Positions 11,241 through 23,140 of a DNA stretch of 64,000 bases are shown here, piece after piece; the first letter of the stretch is position 1; every line of letters begins with the position of its first letter. A program made the translations under genes and the position numbers. The DNA comes from Mortierella alpina (taxonomy: Eukaryota > Mortierellomycota > Mortierellomycetes > Mortierellales > Mortierellaceae), in assembly GCA_029449245.1 (NCBI GenBank), contig JANATF010000015.1, positions 310,001-374,000 of the forward strand, given 5' to 3'. The notes under the pieces were generated by a model. That model did no database searches and had not been told where the DNA came from. It was given only the letters and a program-made list of their open reading frames with translations.

Positions 11241-13530
11241 CTATCCAGCAGCCATAATGACCTCTGAGGGATCCAGCATTCTCAACTTTCGAATAAACAA
11301 TGACAACAAAAACGCCGCACACGCGATGGGTGTAATGCACTTGAAGATAAACTGAAACGTATCCACATATGCCTGCACCACCAGAGTCTTCACCTCTGCA
11401 GGTAACTCCTGCACGGCCGTGATGGATTCTGCAAGGTTGAACTGCAAAATCACCGCCAATGCCGATGCTGGAAGTTTGCTAAAGTTGTCTGCCAGATGGT
11501 TGTTGAAAAGAGCTGAGCACATGGCAATGCCAATTCCGCCTCCGATCGAGTTCATGAACCCACATAAAGCCGTCACCACCGCCATGTCCTTCTTCTCCAC
11601 AGCCGCTTGTGCTGCGAGCATGCAGGTCTGCAAAATGAGTCCGATCCCGACTCCGACCAGCAGCAGAAACCCGATTTGTTGGCCCATTCCAGATTCGGCG
11701 TCCAAAAGGACGCAGAGTCCGATTCCGACAGACATGGTCATTGTGCCCATCCAGATGAAAATGCGGTAGTCACGAATCTTGGATAGCAATGCTCCCGAGC
11801 CAATGGACGCGATGACAAGGCCGAGCACCATGGGTAAGAGATGCAATCCAGAGGCTGTGGCTCCGACGCCCTTGACGACCTGGAAGTAAATAGGCGCGTA
11901 AAAGATGACACCGAGGAACCCCATGCCTGTCAAAAAGTTGACTCCAAAGAGCATGGCCACCGTCTTGTTCAGGAAAAGCCTTGGAGGGATGATGGCTTCG
12001 TAAGCTCGACTCTCAGCCCACATCAGCAACGCGATGAGAACCACTGCAACGCAGAATAACGAGATAATGACGGCCGAGTCCCATGCATAGGTCGTGCCTC
12101 CCCATGTGATTGGCAGCAATAGGCAAATGACGGCGATAATGATCAAGAATGTGCCCAAGTAATCAATCCTGGCCAACTGAGTCTTGAGTTCCTGGCGCTC
12201 AAAGGGCAGGCGGAGGAACAGGAGGACAGAGACAATGGTGACGACTCCAAGAGGCAGATTGATCAAAAAGCACCATCGCCAGGTGCTTTGCTGGACAAAA
12301 ACACCTCCAAGAAGTGGACCGACCACGGATGAGACGCCAAAAACACTCCAAATAATAGACTGGTACTTGGGCCGCTCCTCCAAGGGAAAGATGTCCGAGA
12401 TGATGATCAAGACGATGGATAGTAGGCCTGCTCCGCCAAGACCTTGGATTGCGCGAAAGACAATGAGCATCGTCATAGAGGTGGCGCCTCCAGCGCCTGC
12501 AGATCCAACCATGAAGGTGACACTTGCAAACAGTATCATTATCTTGCGACCAAAGATGTCACTGAACTTCCCTATTGTTCATGCAAGTGTTTAAGTGTTA
12601 ATATACACGCCTTGGCGCTTGTCGCACTACTTCAAGAAAATATAAAGGAGCGACATACCATAAAGTGGTTGAAAGGCGTCTGTGGAGTGCCCGAGAGAGA
12701 GAAAAAAAACAACATGTGAGCGAAACACCGCACTAGGGGGACCATTGCTACACGCTTAGAAAGGTCAGGTATTCATTCATACTGTAAGTCAAGAGATAGG
12801 CCGTTGCTACCCAGGACATTTGCGATTGGGCTCTGAAATCCGACGCGATCTTTGGTAAGGCTGTGGCGATGATGGTACCGTCCAAACTGGCCAGAAATGT
12901 GGCCATAGCCAACCTACAGTACAGCATCATTAGAGTATATCTCTGTTAGCATGAATCTCTCTACTGCAAGCTGCACTCGTTGATCAAAGTTAGGCACAGT
13001 CAGGCGGTGCCCAATAGGGAAAAAAAAGTCGTCAGAGAGTTGCAAGATGCGAGAGCCTCGGGGGTATATGAGCGGGAGCGGATGTGGCCAGGATAGGGGG
13101 GGGGGGGGAGGGAGGTAGCACACAGTCGTGCTACGACGGTATAATGGAATATGGCGTGAAAGACAGTTCTTTGGGCCATATCACTCTCTACCCAAGGGGT
13201 CTAAATCCCGCTGTGCAGGGCGATGGCAAACTTGACAAACCAGGAAACCGAAACACCACAGACAAGGATGCTAAAAGTCACTCACCCGATGAAGAGAAGA
13301 ATAGCAGCCCTATGGCTAGTAGCGACCTCAGGCCGTATTTTCCCTTGCTGCTCTACATCGTCCTGCTGATGTTCTGCCTTCTGTGGTTGCGTGTTGTGAT
13401 CAGGGCCTTCTGGCAGGACATTTGGTTCGATTTTGCCATGATTGGTGGAGGCTGAGGCCGCTTTCTCTGTTGGTGCTCTCTGAGTTGCCTCAAGCTGCGT
13501 GGATTCTGATGAGGTGGAGGCGGCCATCAT
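11241..13530 (-). CDS. MFS transporter, DHA2-type drug:H+ antiporter (14 TM)
   Basis: Four exons on the minus strand: 13530-13286, 12913-12783, 12679-12659 and 12571-11241; 575 residues. A hydrophilic N-terminus of about 75 residues is followed by LASLDGTIIATALPKIASDF, which is the family's motif around TM1. The loop reads QPLYGKFSDIFGRK, the MFS signature motif A; it is assembled from the 21-nt third exon and the start of the fourth. Downstream come RAIQGLGGAGL and GPLLGG (motif C region), then the long run of helices expected of the 14-helix subfamily. Members sit in the plasma or vacuolar membrane and export drugs, siderophores or amino acids in exchange for protons; the substrate here cannot be told. 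Exon joins agree in phase (2, 1, 1). The start at 13530 gives the first Met of an open frame. Confidence 0.9.
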
Positions 13531-14752
13531 TTGAAGACTATAACTTTGGGTAGGGGAAGGTGGAGTTAGTGCTTGATGGGAACTTGAGATTAGGAGTAGG
13601 GATATTTATGCAGGAACGGGAACTCTCGCAGATGGCAAGACGGCAGGGGCGTGGAGGAGCAAGAAGAGAGACGGAGGAAGGCCACGACTGTTATATACTT
13701 CAGGTCAATAGGGTGCTCGAATGTGAAATTTCGGTATGTCGCACGCACTAGTGGATACGCTGGCGCTTGTTCCCAGTTTTGTGTTTATGCATCCGGGTGC
13801 TGTCTGTTGTCACTGAAAGATGTAAACTTGTTTGCGAACATTTCAAAGAAGGAGAGGGCACAGTGGTCGGCCAATGTGAACAGTCGCCCCTCTTTATACC
13901 AAACACACATCCACAGTGCTGTAGTATGTCAAACAACAGAAACATGACGATTATTAACACTATGGCGATGCACAACGGGCCGACAAGACTAAGAGAATCA
14001 ACTGTTTCTTTTTTTACGCAGCAGCCTTACGTTTTAGGCGATCTTGTCTCTTGACCTTCTCTCTCCACGCATTCTTAACGAGTCTTAACTCAAGCTCTCT
14101 TATCTCGCTTGACGCTGTGGTTCTGCTAGCACGAGGAAATGCGGGCGAAGAAGCAAGTATGTGAACGCGCAGCCATTGTTTAGAACCTGTATTTTGCAGC
14201 GGGTGTTCATAAACAGGTTTGTCACACTAACTGTGGTTGATGCGCTAACACCACAGGCCATAAACAAGGGAGTAGCTCGATCACACTCTACTCAGCCGAG
14301 AATCAACAAACAAAGGAATTACATGCTCGCCCCTGACAGCCATTTACTTTTCTGCGATCCGCGCTCGTCCCACGCCTTACAGGGCTTTGGGAAAACGAGG
14401 GCAAACGGAGGAGAAAATAGGGTGAATGATAGGGAGTGCATGCATCCCGAAACCCTACCCGCTCGTGTTCCCCGGTTACGTGTCCCGCCCGCACGAGCCT
14501 CGCTTGATTCATCGAGAAGCACCATAGGCTCAGTTCCTAGTCAACGCGTCCATGTAAAAGTTCGACGTTGTGATTGACCAAGGATCGCTCTGCAGCACAT
14601 GCGTCACAACATCTCTGTGACGTAAAAATGCCGGAGGGAAATCCGAAGGTCGGACTAAACAGCTGGTAGAAAAAAGGAATCCGAGTCTCCAATCCGTCCG
14701 CCGATTACGCTCTCTCCTCTCCTCTCTCCCCACCCATCATCCCATTGTAACC
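13531..14752. promoter_or_regulatory. Divergent promoter region between the MFS transporter and NDUFS2
   Basis: No gene supported in these 1.2 kb. The two flanking genes are transcribed away from each other, so both promoters lie here. TGACGTAA at 14618-14625, about 130 nt before the NDUFS2 start, matches the ATF/CREB-type bZIP consensus; that is a motif match only. Confidence 0.45.
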
Positions 14753-16541
14753 ATGGCATCTGTTGCGCGCCTTCTCTCGCGACGCTCGCCCTCGCTTCTC
14801 AGCAGGACTGCCGCCGCGGCTGCTGCCCGTCCCGCTCACATGTCCTCATCGCCCCTGCTGGCTCGGAGCAGACAGCAGTTCGCCAAATTCATGTCGACCG
14901 AGGCTGCTCCCGTCGCCGGTGCTGCTTCTTCTCACCACCACCACATCAACCGCGACATCTATGGCGCCACCGCCCCTATGGGATCCACCATTACCGAGGA
15001 CGTTGAGATTGATGACGGCGTTGATGTCAATGCGCGCCATTTCACCGTCAACTTTGGACCTCAGCATCCTGCTGCCCACGGAGTGCTGCGTCTGATTCTG
15101 GAGTTGGAGGGAGAGGAGATCTTGAGATGCGATCCCCACGTCGGTCTGTTGCATCGTGGAACTGAAAAGTTGATCGAGTACAAGACTTATCTCCAGGCTC
15201 TCCCCTACGTAAGTTATTTTTGTTTTAAACATCCTTGTTCTACGGGATGTTGTGGATACGCTATCATTCGATGCGGGGATCTCTCTCGGACGATACGCTC
15301 GGCTTTTTTGATTACTGACTGTTTCTCTTTCTCTCTCCAACGCCCCGTTGCCTTTTATACAATGGTATCGCCTCGCCCGTCCAATCGGCAATTTTCCGTT
15401 GGATCGCCTCTGTTTCTCTTAAAATCGAATGTGGCAAATGGATCAACAACGATACGACAACGACAGTTTGACCGTCTCGACTACTGCTCGATGATGGTCA
15501 ACGAGCAAGCCTACTCTCTGGCTGTCGAGAAGCTGCTCAACATCGAGGTCCCACTGCGTGCCAAGTATATCCGCACCATGTTCGCCGAGATTACGCGTGT
15601 TATGAACCACTGCATGTCCGTCATGTCCCACATCATGGATGTCGGAGCCCTGACTCCCTTCTTGTGGATGTTCGAGGAGCGTGAAAAGTTGATCGAGTTC
15701 TACGAGCGTGTCTCTGGAGCACGTATGCACGCTGCCTACGTCCGTCCCGGTGGTGTCTCCCTCGATATCCCCAAGGGTCTGCTCGAGGACATCCACATTT
15801 GGGCCGAGCAGTTTGGACAGCGCATGGACGAGGCTGAGGAGTTGATTACTGGAAACCGTATCTGGAAGGGTCGTACCGTCGATGTGGGCCGTGTCACCGC
15901 AAAGGAGGCCCTTGACTGGGGCTTTTCGGGAGTCATGTTGCGTGGATCAGGTGTGAACTGGGATTTGCGCAAGGTCCAGCCTTATGATGCTTATGACTTG
16001 GTTGATTTTGACGTCCCTGTCGGAACCAAGGGAGACTGCTATGACCGTTACCTGTGCCGTATGGAGGAGATGCGTCAGTCGCTCCGCATTATTCACCAGT
16101 GCATCAACGACATGCCCGCCGGTCCCGTCCGTGTGGATGATCTCAAGATTTCGCCTCCTCGCCGCGCACACATGAAGGAGAACATGGAGGCTTTGATTCA
16201 TCATTTCAAGCTTTACTCAGAGGGTTACGCCGTCCCCGCCGGTGAGACCTACACTGTCGTCGAGGCCCCCAAGGGAGAATTTGGTAAGCTACAGGATCTG
16301 ATCTCTGACTATGGTTTGAAGGTCGTGATATAAGTGTGTAGCGTCGTACTGATTTTTGTATGTGTTTATAGGTGTTCACCTTGTCTCTGATGGAAGCAAC
16401 CGTCCTTACCGCTGCAAGATCCGTGCACCTGGTTTCGCCCACTTGGCCGGATTGGATTTCATGGCCAAGGGCCACTTTATTCCCGACGTTGTCACCATGA
16501 TCGGAACCATGGATATTGTGTTCGGTGAGGTCGATCGTTAA
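14753..16541 (+). CDS. NDUFS2: NADH:ubiquinone oxidoreductase 49-kDa subunit (NDUFS2)
   Basis: Three exons: 14753-15208, 15467-16283, 16372-16541; 480 residues. The first 45 or so residues ([19 protein letters not shown]...) form an Arg/Ser/Ala-rich mitochondrial presequence. The mature part has the family hallmarks [51 protein letters not shown] and ends [12 protein letters not shown]. This core subunit of the complex I peripheral arm helps form the quinone-binding site next to cluster N2. The first intron (258 nt) is a multiple of three with no stop, so the frame stays open through it; I treat it as an intron because it has GTAAGT/CAG ends and the family sequence is continuous only when it is removed (LQALPY joined to FDRLDY). 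The second intron contains a stop in frame. Presence of complex I excludes yeasts that have lost it. Confidence 0.95.
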
Positions 16542-16818
16542 AAATCGACTCGCTCCGCACATAATGACTTCATGTTACCTGACGGATGGCATGGACACCC
16601 CGGTGGAGGATAAGCAACAAGAGACGGAGACGATGTTATATATATAAAAGACCGACATGGCGCCGTAGTTGCATTTTACGTTCCCCCTCCTCTCCGTTCT
16701 GCTATCCTCACTTCTCTTCCCCTTCCCCTTCTCATTTTCATTATTCATTTCTCTTGCAATGATGCAAATTACTCTTCGACTTTAGAATACAAAAAAAAAA
16801 CATCCTAAAACTATCAGT

Positions 16819-18565
16819 TTATTTGACCTTTGAAAAACACAACGATGCATTGGTCCCACCGAACCCGAACGAGTTGGTGATGGCGGCGTTCAAGACTTTT
16901 TCTTGTGACTTCAGAGGAACGTAGTTCAGCGTGAATTCTCCGCTGTCATCGTGGTTGTGCAAGTTGAGTGTCGGCGGCAGGATATTGTTCTTGACAGCCA
17001 GTATGGCAAAAATGGCCTCGACAGCACCTGCAGCGCCGAGAAGGTGGCCAATGGCGCCCTTGGTCGAGGAAACAGCAATGGTATCGTGATGTCCATCAAA
17101 GACAGACTTGATGGCTCTGTTTTCGGCAATGTCGCCTTGCATAGTCGATGTGGCGTGCGCATTCACGTACCCTATATCCGCGGGTGTCAGTCGCGCCGCT
17201 TTCAAGGCTCTGCGCATGGCCATGGCGGCTCCAGTGCCGTTTTCTGGGGGAGCTGTCATATGATGTGCATCACCTTGAGGCATATATTTTACAAGAGTGA
17301 TGACACAGACCATCAAAATAAGAACGTAACTGTTAGCCAAATATGTGAAATAGACGAGGTTCCTGAAAGTGTAACAGACACATTCGTGCAGTCAATTACC
17401 TGAAAGGCCATATCCGCGCAGCTCTGCATAAATATGCGCTCCGCGCTTCTTGGCGTGTTCATATTCCTCCAAAACTACCACCCCTGAGCCTTCACCAATC
17501 ACGAAACCATCTCGGTCCTTATCAAAGGGTCGTGAGGCCTCCGACGGGTTATCATTGAATTTTGTCGCCAGTGATTTTGCTCTACATGATATCCAATAAA
17601 TAAGCGTCAAAAAGAGCAGTTCTCGCTTCTCAGATGTCTCTCGAAAAAAAAATGGTTCAACCTTGACCCTTGTGCATACTTTGCAAATCCAGCAACTGCC
17701 AGAGGATGGATACAGGCTTCGGAACCCCCAGCGACCATGACATCTGCGTCTCCGTACTGGATGAAACGCATAGCATCGCCAATGGAGTGTGCTCCAGTAG
17801 TACAAGCTGTCGATACTGCGTGGTTGGGACCTTTGAATCCATACTTCATGGTCAAATGTCCTGCGGCCATATTGATTAGGATCTTGGGTACGAACATTGG
17901 GCTCATCTTTCGATATCCCTATGATAATAAAAAGATCGGGATTAGTTCTCCAGACTACAAATGACAATGGCGATCAGAATTGAGGGTGAAAAAAAGGATC
18001 GTGAACTCGTTGCTTACACTCTCGGCAAAAGATAGAGTAGTCGTCGCCATGTCGTCCAAACTTCCAATCCCTGAGCCAAGGCAGACACCGGTGCGCTCCT
18101 TTTCATCTTCAGTGGTCACATCCCAGTTGGCGTCCTTGATCGCCATCCGTGCGGCAGCTATCGCGTATTGTGTGAACATGGCCATTCTCTTTTCGTCCTA
18201 TTCGCCCAAAGACGAGTCCGTAAGCGTAGCATGGAAAGGCATGAGAAAATAGGGCCTTTTCTGCACTAGCGAAAAGCTGCGCAAAAATAATACGATAGGC
18301 TGGACTGGGAACGTACCCCTCGTTCAAGCCATTCTGTAGAGTCGAAACCACCAACGTCCTGGCCTCCCTGTTTCTTCACGACCGCGCCGACCTGGGAGGG
18401 CAAGGTATCGAAGCCGGGGAGACCCTTTTGTGAGGGGAGATCTTTCAAGGAAACGACGCCGCATTCGCCTGCAATGAGTCTGGACCAGCTCTGGTGGACG
18501 CCAATGCCAAGCGGGGTGACAAGGCCCAGGCCTGTGACAACAACTCGACGGGCGTTGAGAGCCAT
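16819..18565 (-). CDS. CEM1: Mitochondrial 3-oxoacyl-[acyl-carrier-protein] synthase (KAS II type)
   Basis: Five exons on the minus strand: 18565-18317, 18197-18018, 17918-17680, 17581-17400, 17273-16819; 434 residues. It begins [20 protein letters not shown]. The catalytic triad of FabF-type condensing enzymes is complete: Cys182 in STACTTGAH, His323 in VNAHATST and His360 in [12 protein letters not shown]. The C-terminus has [12 protein letters not shown]. The enzyme extends the acyl chain on mitochondrial ACP by two carbons, in the type II pathway that supplies octanoate for lipoic acid. The length fits yeast Cem1 and human OXSM. There is no obvious long presequence, as the conserved core begins within ten residues of the Met. 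It shares a divergent 452-bp promoter with uL3m. ETR1 of the same pathway lies 14 kb away. Confidence 0.93.
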
Positions 18566-19017
18566 TGGTGTAAGAGGGAATGAGAAACGAACGCGAAAGA
18601 ATCAAGGTGCGAAGTGTGGAGAAGAGCGGAGGTGCGAGAAGTGGACAATATAACGGTCACTATGCTTGCGGCGAACCTTAATGGTCAGACATGTCCTTGC
18701 TGATATCGGGGAGAGCTTCTCAACAGACCTTATTTTCATTGCTGTAAACGCTCCAAGTTCTTGAGTGCTGGAGTGCTGGAGTGCTAGAGTGCCAGAGTGC
18801 CAGAGTGCAGGCTTTCCCATCGTGCTTGAGTGCCAAAAAGCACTCCCTGTGTGTGGGGCCGGCTGTTCCTGGTCTCAGCGCAGGTGCGAAGGATAGGGTG
18901 GCTTGGTATTGTGTTTACGATTCACCTCCGAAGCCATTCGCAGTCGCACCGTCCACCTGGTCCTGGTCCCATTCCTGACTCGACTGCACAATCCATTCAT
19001 CAAACACCACCACACCA
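18566..19017. promoter_or_regulatory. Bidirectional promoter of CEM1 and uL3m
   Basis: 452 bp separate the two start codons of divergently transcribed genes for mitochondrial proteins. The interval includes a six-unit 8-bp tandem repeat at 18763-18810. No other gene is visible. Confidence 0.6.
18763..18810. repeat. Six tandem 8-bp units (GAGTGCNN)
   Basis: Consecutive units read GAGTGCTG, GAGTGCTG, GAGTGCTA, GAGTGCCA, GAGTGCCA, GAGTGCAG. GAGTGC is invariant and only the last two bases vary. The array lies about midway in the bidirectional promoter, so it could be a cluster of factor sites; no known motif is claimed. Confidence 0.85.
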
Positions 19018-20095
19018 ATGGCCTCGCTTCTGTCCTCAGTCAGAGTCGGCCTCCGCGCCGGATTCAGCACACAGAGCCGCTCCTTTGTCTCTGCAGCAGC
19101 ACAACCCGCCACATGGACCCGTACGTGCATCTGATCTTCACCACCGTTTGCAAGCAGGAATGAAGCCTGTGTTTTGATGGAGATCTCTCCTTCTAACCCC
19201 AACCTCTTTTCATCCCCTGTAGACAACTCACTAAGAACAGGAGTCGTTGCAAGGAAGAAGGGCATGACCGCTGTGTGGGACGAGTGGGGTGTGAGGATAC
19301 CCGTCACTGTTCTTCAGGTACCGTACCTTGGACTGGGCAGGACTTATCAACCCACCTCCAAGGATAAAGGACTCCGTTCAACTTACGCAGACTCTCCTTC
19401 CTCGTGGAAACATATAGATCGAGCAAAACCAGGTTATTCAGGTCATCACCGAGGAGACTCATGGATACACAGCTCTGCAAATCGGAAGCACGGATCGCTC
19501 TGAGAAGAATGTCTCCAAACCTCTTCTCGGTCACTTTGAGAAGGCCGGCGTCGCACCCAAGCGCAGGGTGGTCGAGTTCCGCGTCACACCCGACGCCGTT
19601 CTGCCCGTTGGAACAGAACTGGTTGCCTCTCACTTTGTTCCTGGACAGTTTGTGGACTGCTCGGCACCAACCATGGGAAAGGGATTTCAGGGAGCCATGA
19701 AGAGACACGGATTCGGAGGTCAGCCAGCATCACACGGAACTTCGGTCACTCACCGTTCGCTCGGTTCAACCGGTCAGCGCAAGGACCCCGGTAAGGTCTT
19801 CAAGGGCAAAAAGATGGCTGGAAGGATGGGTGGAGAGCAAGCCACTGTCCAGTCGCTCAAGGTGATGAAGGTCGATAAGGCCTTGAACTTGATCTACGTC
19901 AAGGGCTGTGTTCCCGGTGTGGACGACCAGTTTATCAAGGTCCGGGATGCTGTCAAGAAGCGCGGCGACAAGATTGCACCCAAGGATGTCTTGCCATTGC
20001 CTTTCCCCACTGTGGACCCCGAGGTTGTTAAGGCCATGCCAAGAGAGTTGGTTGCCAAGACTGGAGGCACGGACCCCTACGTCATGAAGGAGTAG
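19018..20095 (+). CDS. MRPL3: Mitochondrial large-subunit ribosomal protein uL3m
   Basis: Three exons: 19018-19120, 19223-19317, 19433-20095; 286 residues (yeast name MRPL9). A short presequence ([20 protein letters not shown]) leads into the L3 hallmark [19 protein letters not shown] split from [18 protein letters not shown] by the second intron. Later blocks are [20 protein letters not shown] and [11 protein letters not shown]3 proteins bind near the peptidyl-transferase centre and help assemble the large subunit, here of the mitochondrial ribosome. The short length, bacterial-type sequence and presequence separate it from cytosolic L3. Phases are consistent (1 then 0). Confidence 0.93.
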
Positions 20096-23000
20096 AGAGG
20101 AGTACGCCTGGATCGTCATGGAAGATGGCACATAGGATTTGAAATTTCGGGTCATGAAAGGCGCTTTCGGAACCATGTCAGGAAGCTGGTAGAAACAACA
20201 TAAATACACCATCAAGCATTGCATAACTGACCAACCCGTGCGCTTGGTACCTACAGCAAAAATTGTTGGTGATGAAATGAGGCTCGATGGAAGCAGAATT
20301 GAACAAGTCTGCTTGCGTAGATGCTAGGCCCTACTGATTTAACTGTATCTACTGATTCTCGATCGGCAGCTCCTCGGGAGCCCAATAGAACGAGCGAGGA
20401 AACTACAATGAGCGTGCTTGTGTAAGCGGAACAGAGCCTTAAGAGTCCTGCTACTCTTTGCTTTTCTCGGGAGGCACGGGAAAGCACGAGAGCACAGCAA
20501 GTAACGTGAATTAGGAAAAGGATGCAACTCGCAAAAAAAAAAAAAAAAAAAGGAGAACGCAGAGACGCAAGGAAAGTGGACCTTGATCGGGAGTAAAAAT
20601 GGCCACCTATGGCATCATGGTCTTTGGAAACACAAGCATTGATCTACGTGCCTGCGGATGACACTTCTTGTAAATGATCAGAAACGAGCGTTTGAGGTCA
20701 TAACGCACTGATCGGACTTCACTCGAAACGCGCAGGAATGCGTATCTTGCACAGAGACATGGTTTTGCGCTCAATCTTGAATGGTGCCACAGCATGCTTA
20801 TGTCAACAAGGATGCCTTCGATCGACGGTTGACATACAGAACATTCCGTGGGCACGAACAAGCTGGCCGTTACTGCTCTCTAGCAAATATACATGCGGTT
20901 TCAGGACGGCGAACACACAGGTGATTGTAAGGCAAGGTAAGGACCTCTGTTGATTAGAACGGTTCCTTGCAAAGTATATTTTTAACATGATCAAGCGCCA
21001 GCAAGCAAAACACCACTCCTTTTTTTTGCGGTGCTCATACTCTTATCCATTGCATGGGAAGATCATGATGTCCTTACTCCCCCTTTTCTGGCTTCAGGAG
21101 ACGGAGGAGTGTTGAGATCCTCTCCTGGATTTTGTGCCATGAACCTGCGCAAGGTGTTATAGCAGTACTGTGCCATTACTCAGACACAGAGGAGCAATGT
21201 AGGCTGTCATTAGCTCCCTTCTTTCTCTGCATCTTGGTCTGTGTGGATGGTCTGGTTGTCCCTCTGCTCCTTTCTGTCGTGAATGTGCGAATGTCCCTGG
21301 CATTTCCACTTTTGAGTGTATATGTGCCCGCCTGTGTGCCTTCAATCCTCTGGCTAAACTTGGCCAAAATCAGGTACACCAAGGGATGGTATTGTTTGCT
21401 GTCGCCCAGGATTTATCGGTCCTCATTCCATGCCTCTTGTGCCTTTCCTCACTTGCGGAGGCGTAGATTCAGAGTATTCATTGCCGAGTAGCATTGCGCT
21501 CCAAAGTAGATTTTCCGCGGCTACAGTTGTGTTGTGCCTCTTTTCCGCCGTCGCCCCTTCGTTTGAGATCCCAGAAGTCGCGCTAGCATATCCCTCCATT
21601 CAAAGAAGTCCAGGCCAAACATCCATTGCTTCTTCACAACAGAGCACTCTGGTACCCCAAAAGACAACGCCAGATCGCACCGCTACCAACGACCATGCTT
21701 GTCCATCATTCAGTCTCTCCCATCCATCACAGTGCCAACTGGGTCAATACCTCACGTCCTCCTCGTCCCTCAGATCTGAGGTAACTGGACTGCATAGCCT
21801 CCAAATTATCCATGCTGGACCCGCCGGCTCTCGCACTGGCATTAAATTGGCGGCTCGCGCGCTTTCTCTAACGCATGCACGCACACCCACACCTCTGCAG
21901 TCTTGGCTCCCGCCAATCGTCCAATGCGACATCCACCTCCTTTTCCTCCTTTCATTTCAATGTTTTTTTTTAATACATTGCATCCTCCCTCCTGTGTCAT
22001 TTTGTTACGCTGCATCGTACTCTCTCAACTCTCTCGTCTTCGTTTGCAACCTCAAAACCCCATTCCGAAAATAACACTGCTGCTCAGACGCATCCCCATC
22101 CTGGACATCACGACGACCACGATATCCTCGTTCACACAGTTCGTCCCACGTTGTTGCAGACACGCACCTCGTCAGACATCTATTACGAAGAAACGATCCC
22201 CATCTCTTAGCACCTCCTTGAACGCCTTTTTTTTGCTTATTCACCCTCTCAGCATCTCTTCTCTATTTCTTTTTCTTCTTCCCTTTCTTCTCCCTTCTTT
22301 CTCTCTCGCACTCACTCTCACTCTCTCTCCCTCCCTCCCATCTCTCTCGCAGCTCTCCCCTCCGCACCTCTCTCATCTCATCCTCTGCGGCTCCTCCACT
22401 CTCTAACTCTTACCAATACACTCACTCTCACGACAAAGATCAGGCTCAGCCATTCTTATTTTTGTTACGATTCCAAATATAAGAAGCCTCGATCATCACG
22501 ATTTTCACGAACACTTTCAACGACTTTCTTCTCTCTTTACGACAGACTACCCTCAACTGAAAACAGGAACGCTTATCACCTCTTCCACCGACTGTAACGA
22601 TTCTTCCCGCTGCATGCCATTATAAAACCTCTTACCTATTTCCACTGCCTCTGCCTCTGCCGCCAGTCGCAAAAGACATACACTAACCCTGCAAATCCTC
22701 ACTTCTTTCCTCCACAAAGACAGACACGCATTCAATATCATCTCGCACTCCCTCGCACACACACTCTCTCCGCCTGTCTCTTTCTCTCTCTGTCAGTACT
22801 CTCAGATGTAAGCATGCCTACCGCTCTCTTCCTCTCACTCTCAGACTCTCTCCCTCTCACGCATTCTCTCTTGACTTGACCACATCTAAGCTTGTTTTTA
22901 CCTTTGTATCTTTTCTGGTAACCACCCCCTTGACTTCTCAGTCGGTCCCACCTCTTCATCTTTATCTCTCTTTCTCTCTCATATACACATTCCTTTCCTT

Positions 23001-23140
23001 TTCACTTTGCCTTTTTGTGCATAGTACTTGTCCCTCCCCATTCGCGTACTCCTGGAAAAACTCACCTCCGTCCGGTTTTTTTCCATCTCCTAGCATTCTC
23101 GTCTACTCGTCACAAGCACGTACATACACACACACACATT
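20096..23140. other. 3-kb gene-poor interval and pyrimidine-rich leader of MIS1
   Basis: I see no supported coding gene or tRNA. From about 21450 to the MIS1 start the plus strand becomes very rich in C and T, with long CT runs at about 22200-22440 and 22740-23000. This resembles a long promoter plus 5' leader. A poly(A) run lies at 20533-20550. Confidence 0.5.
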
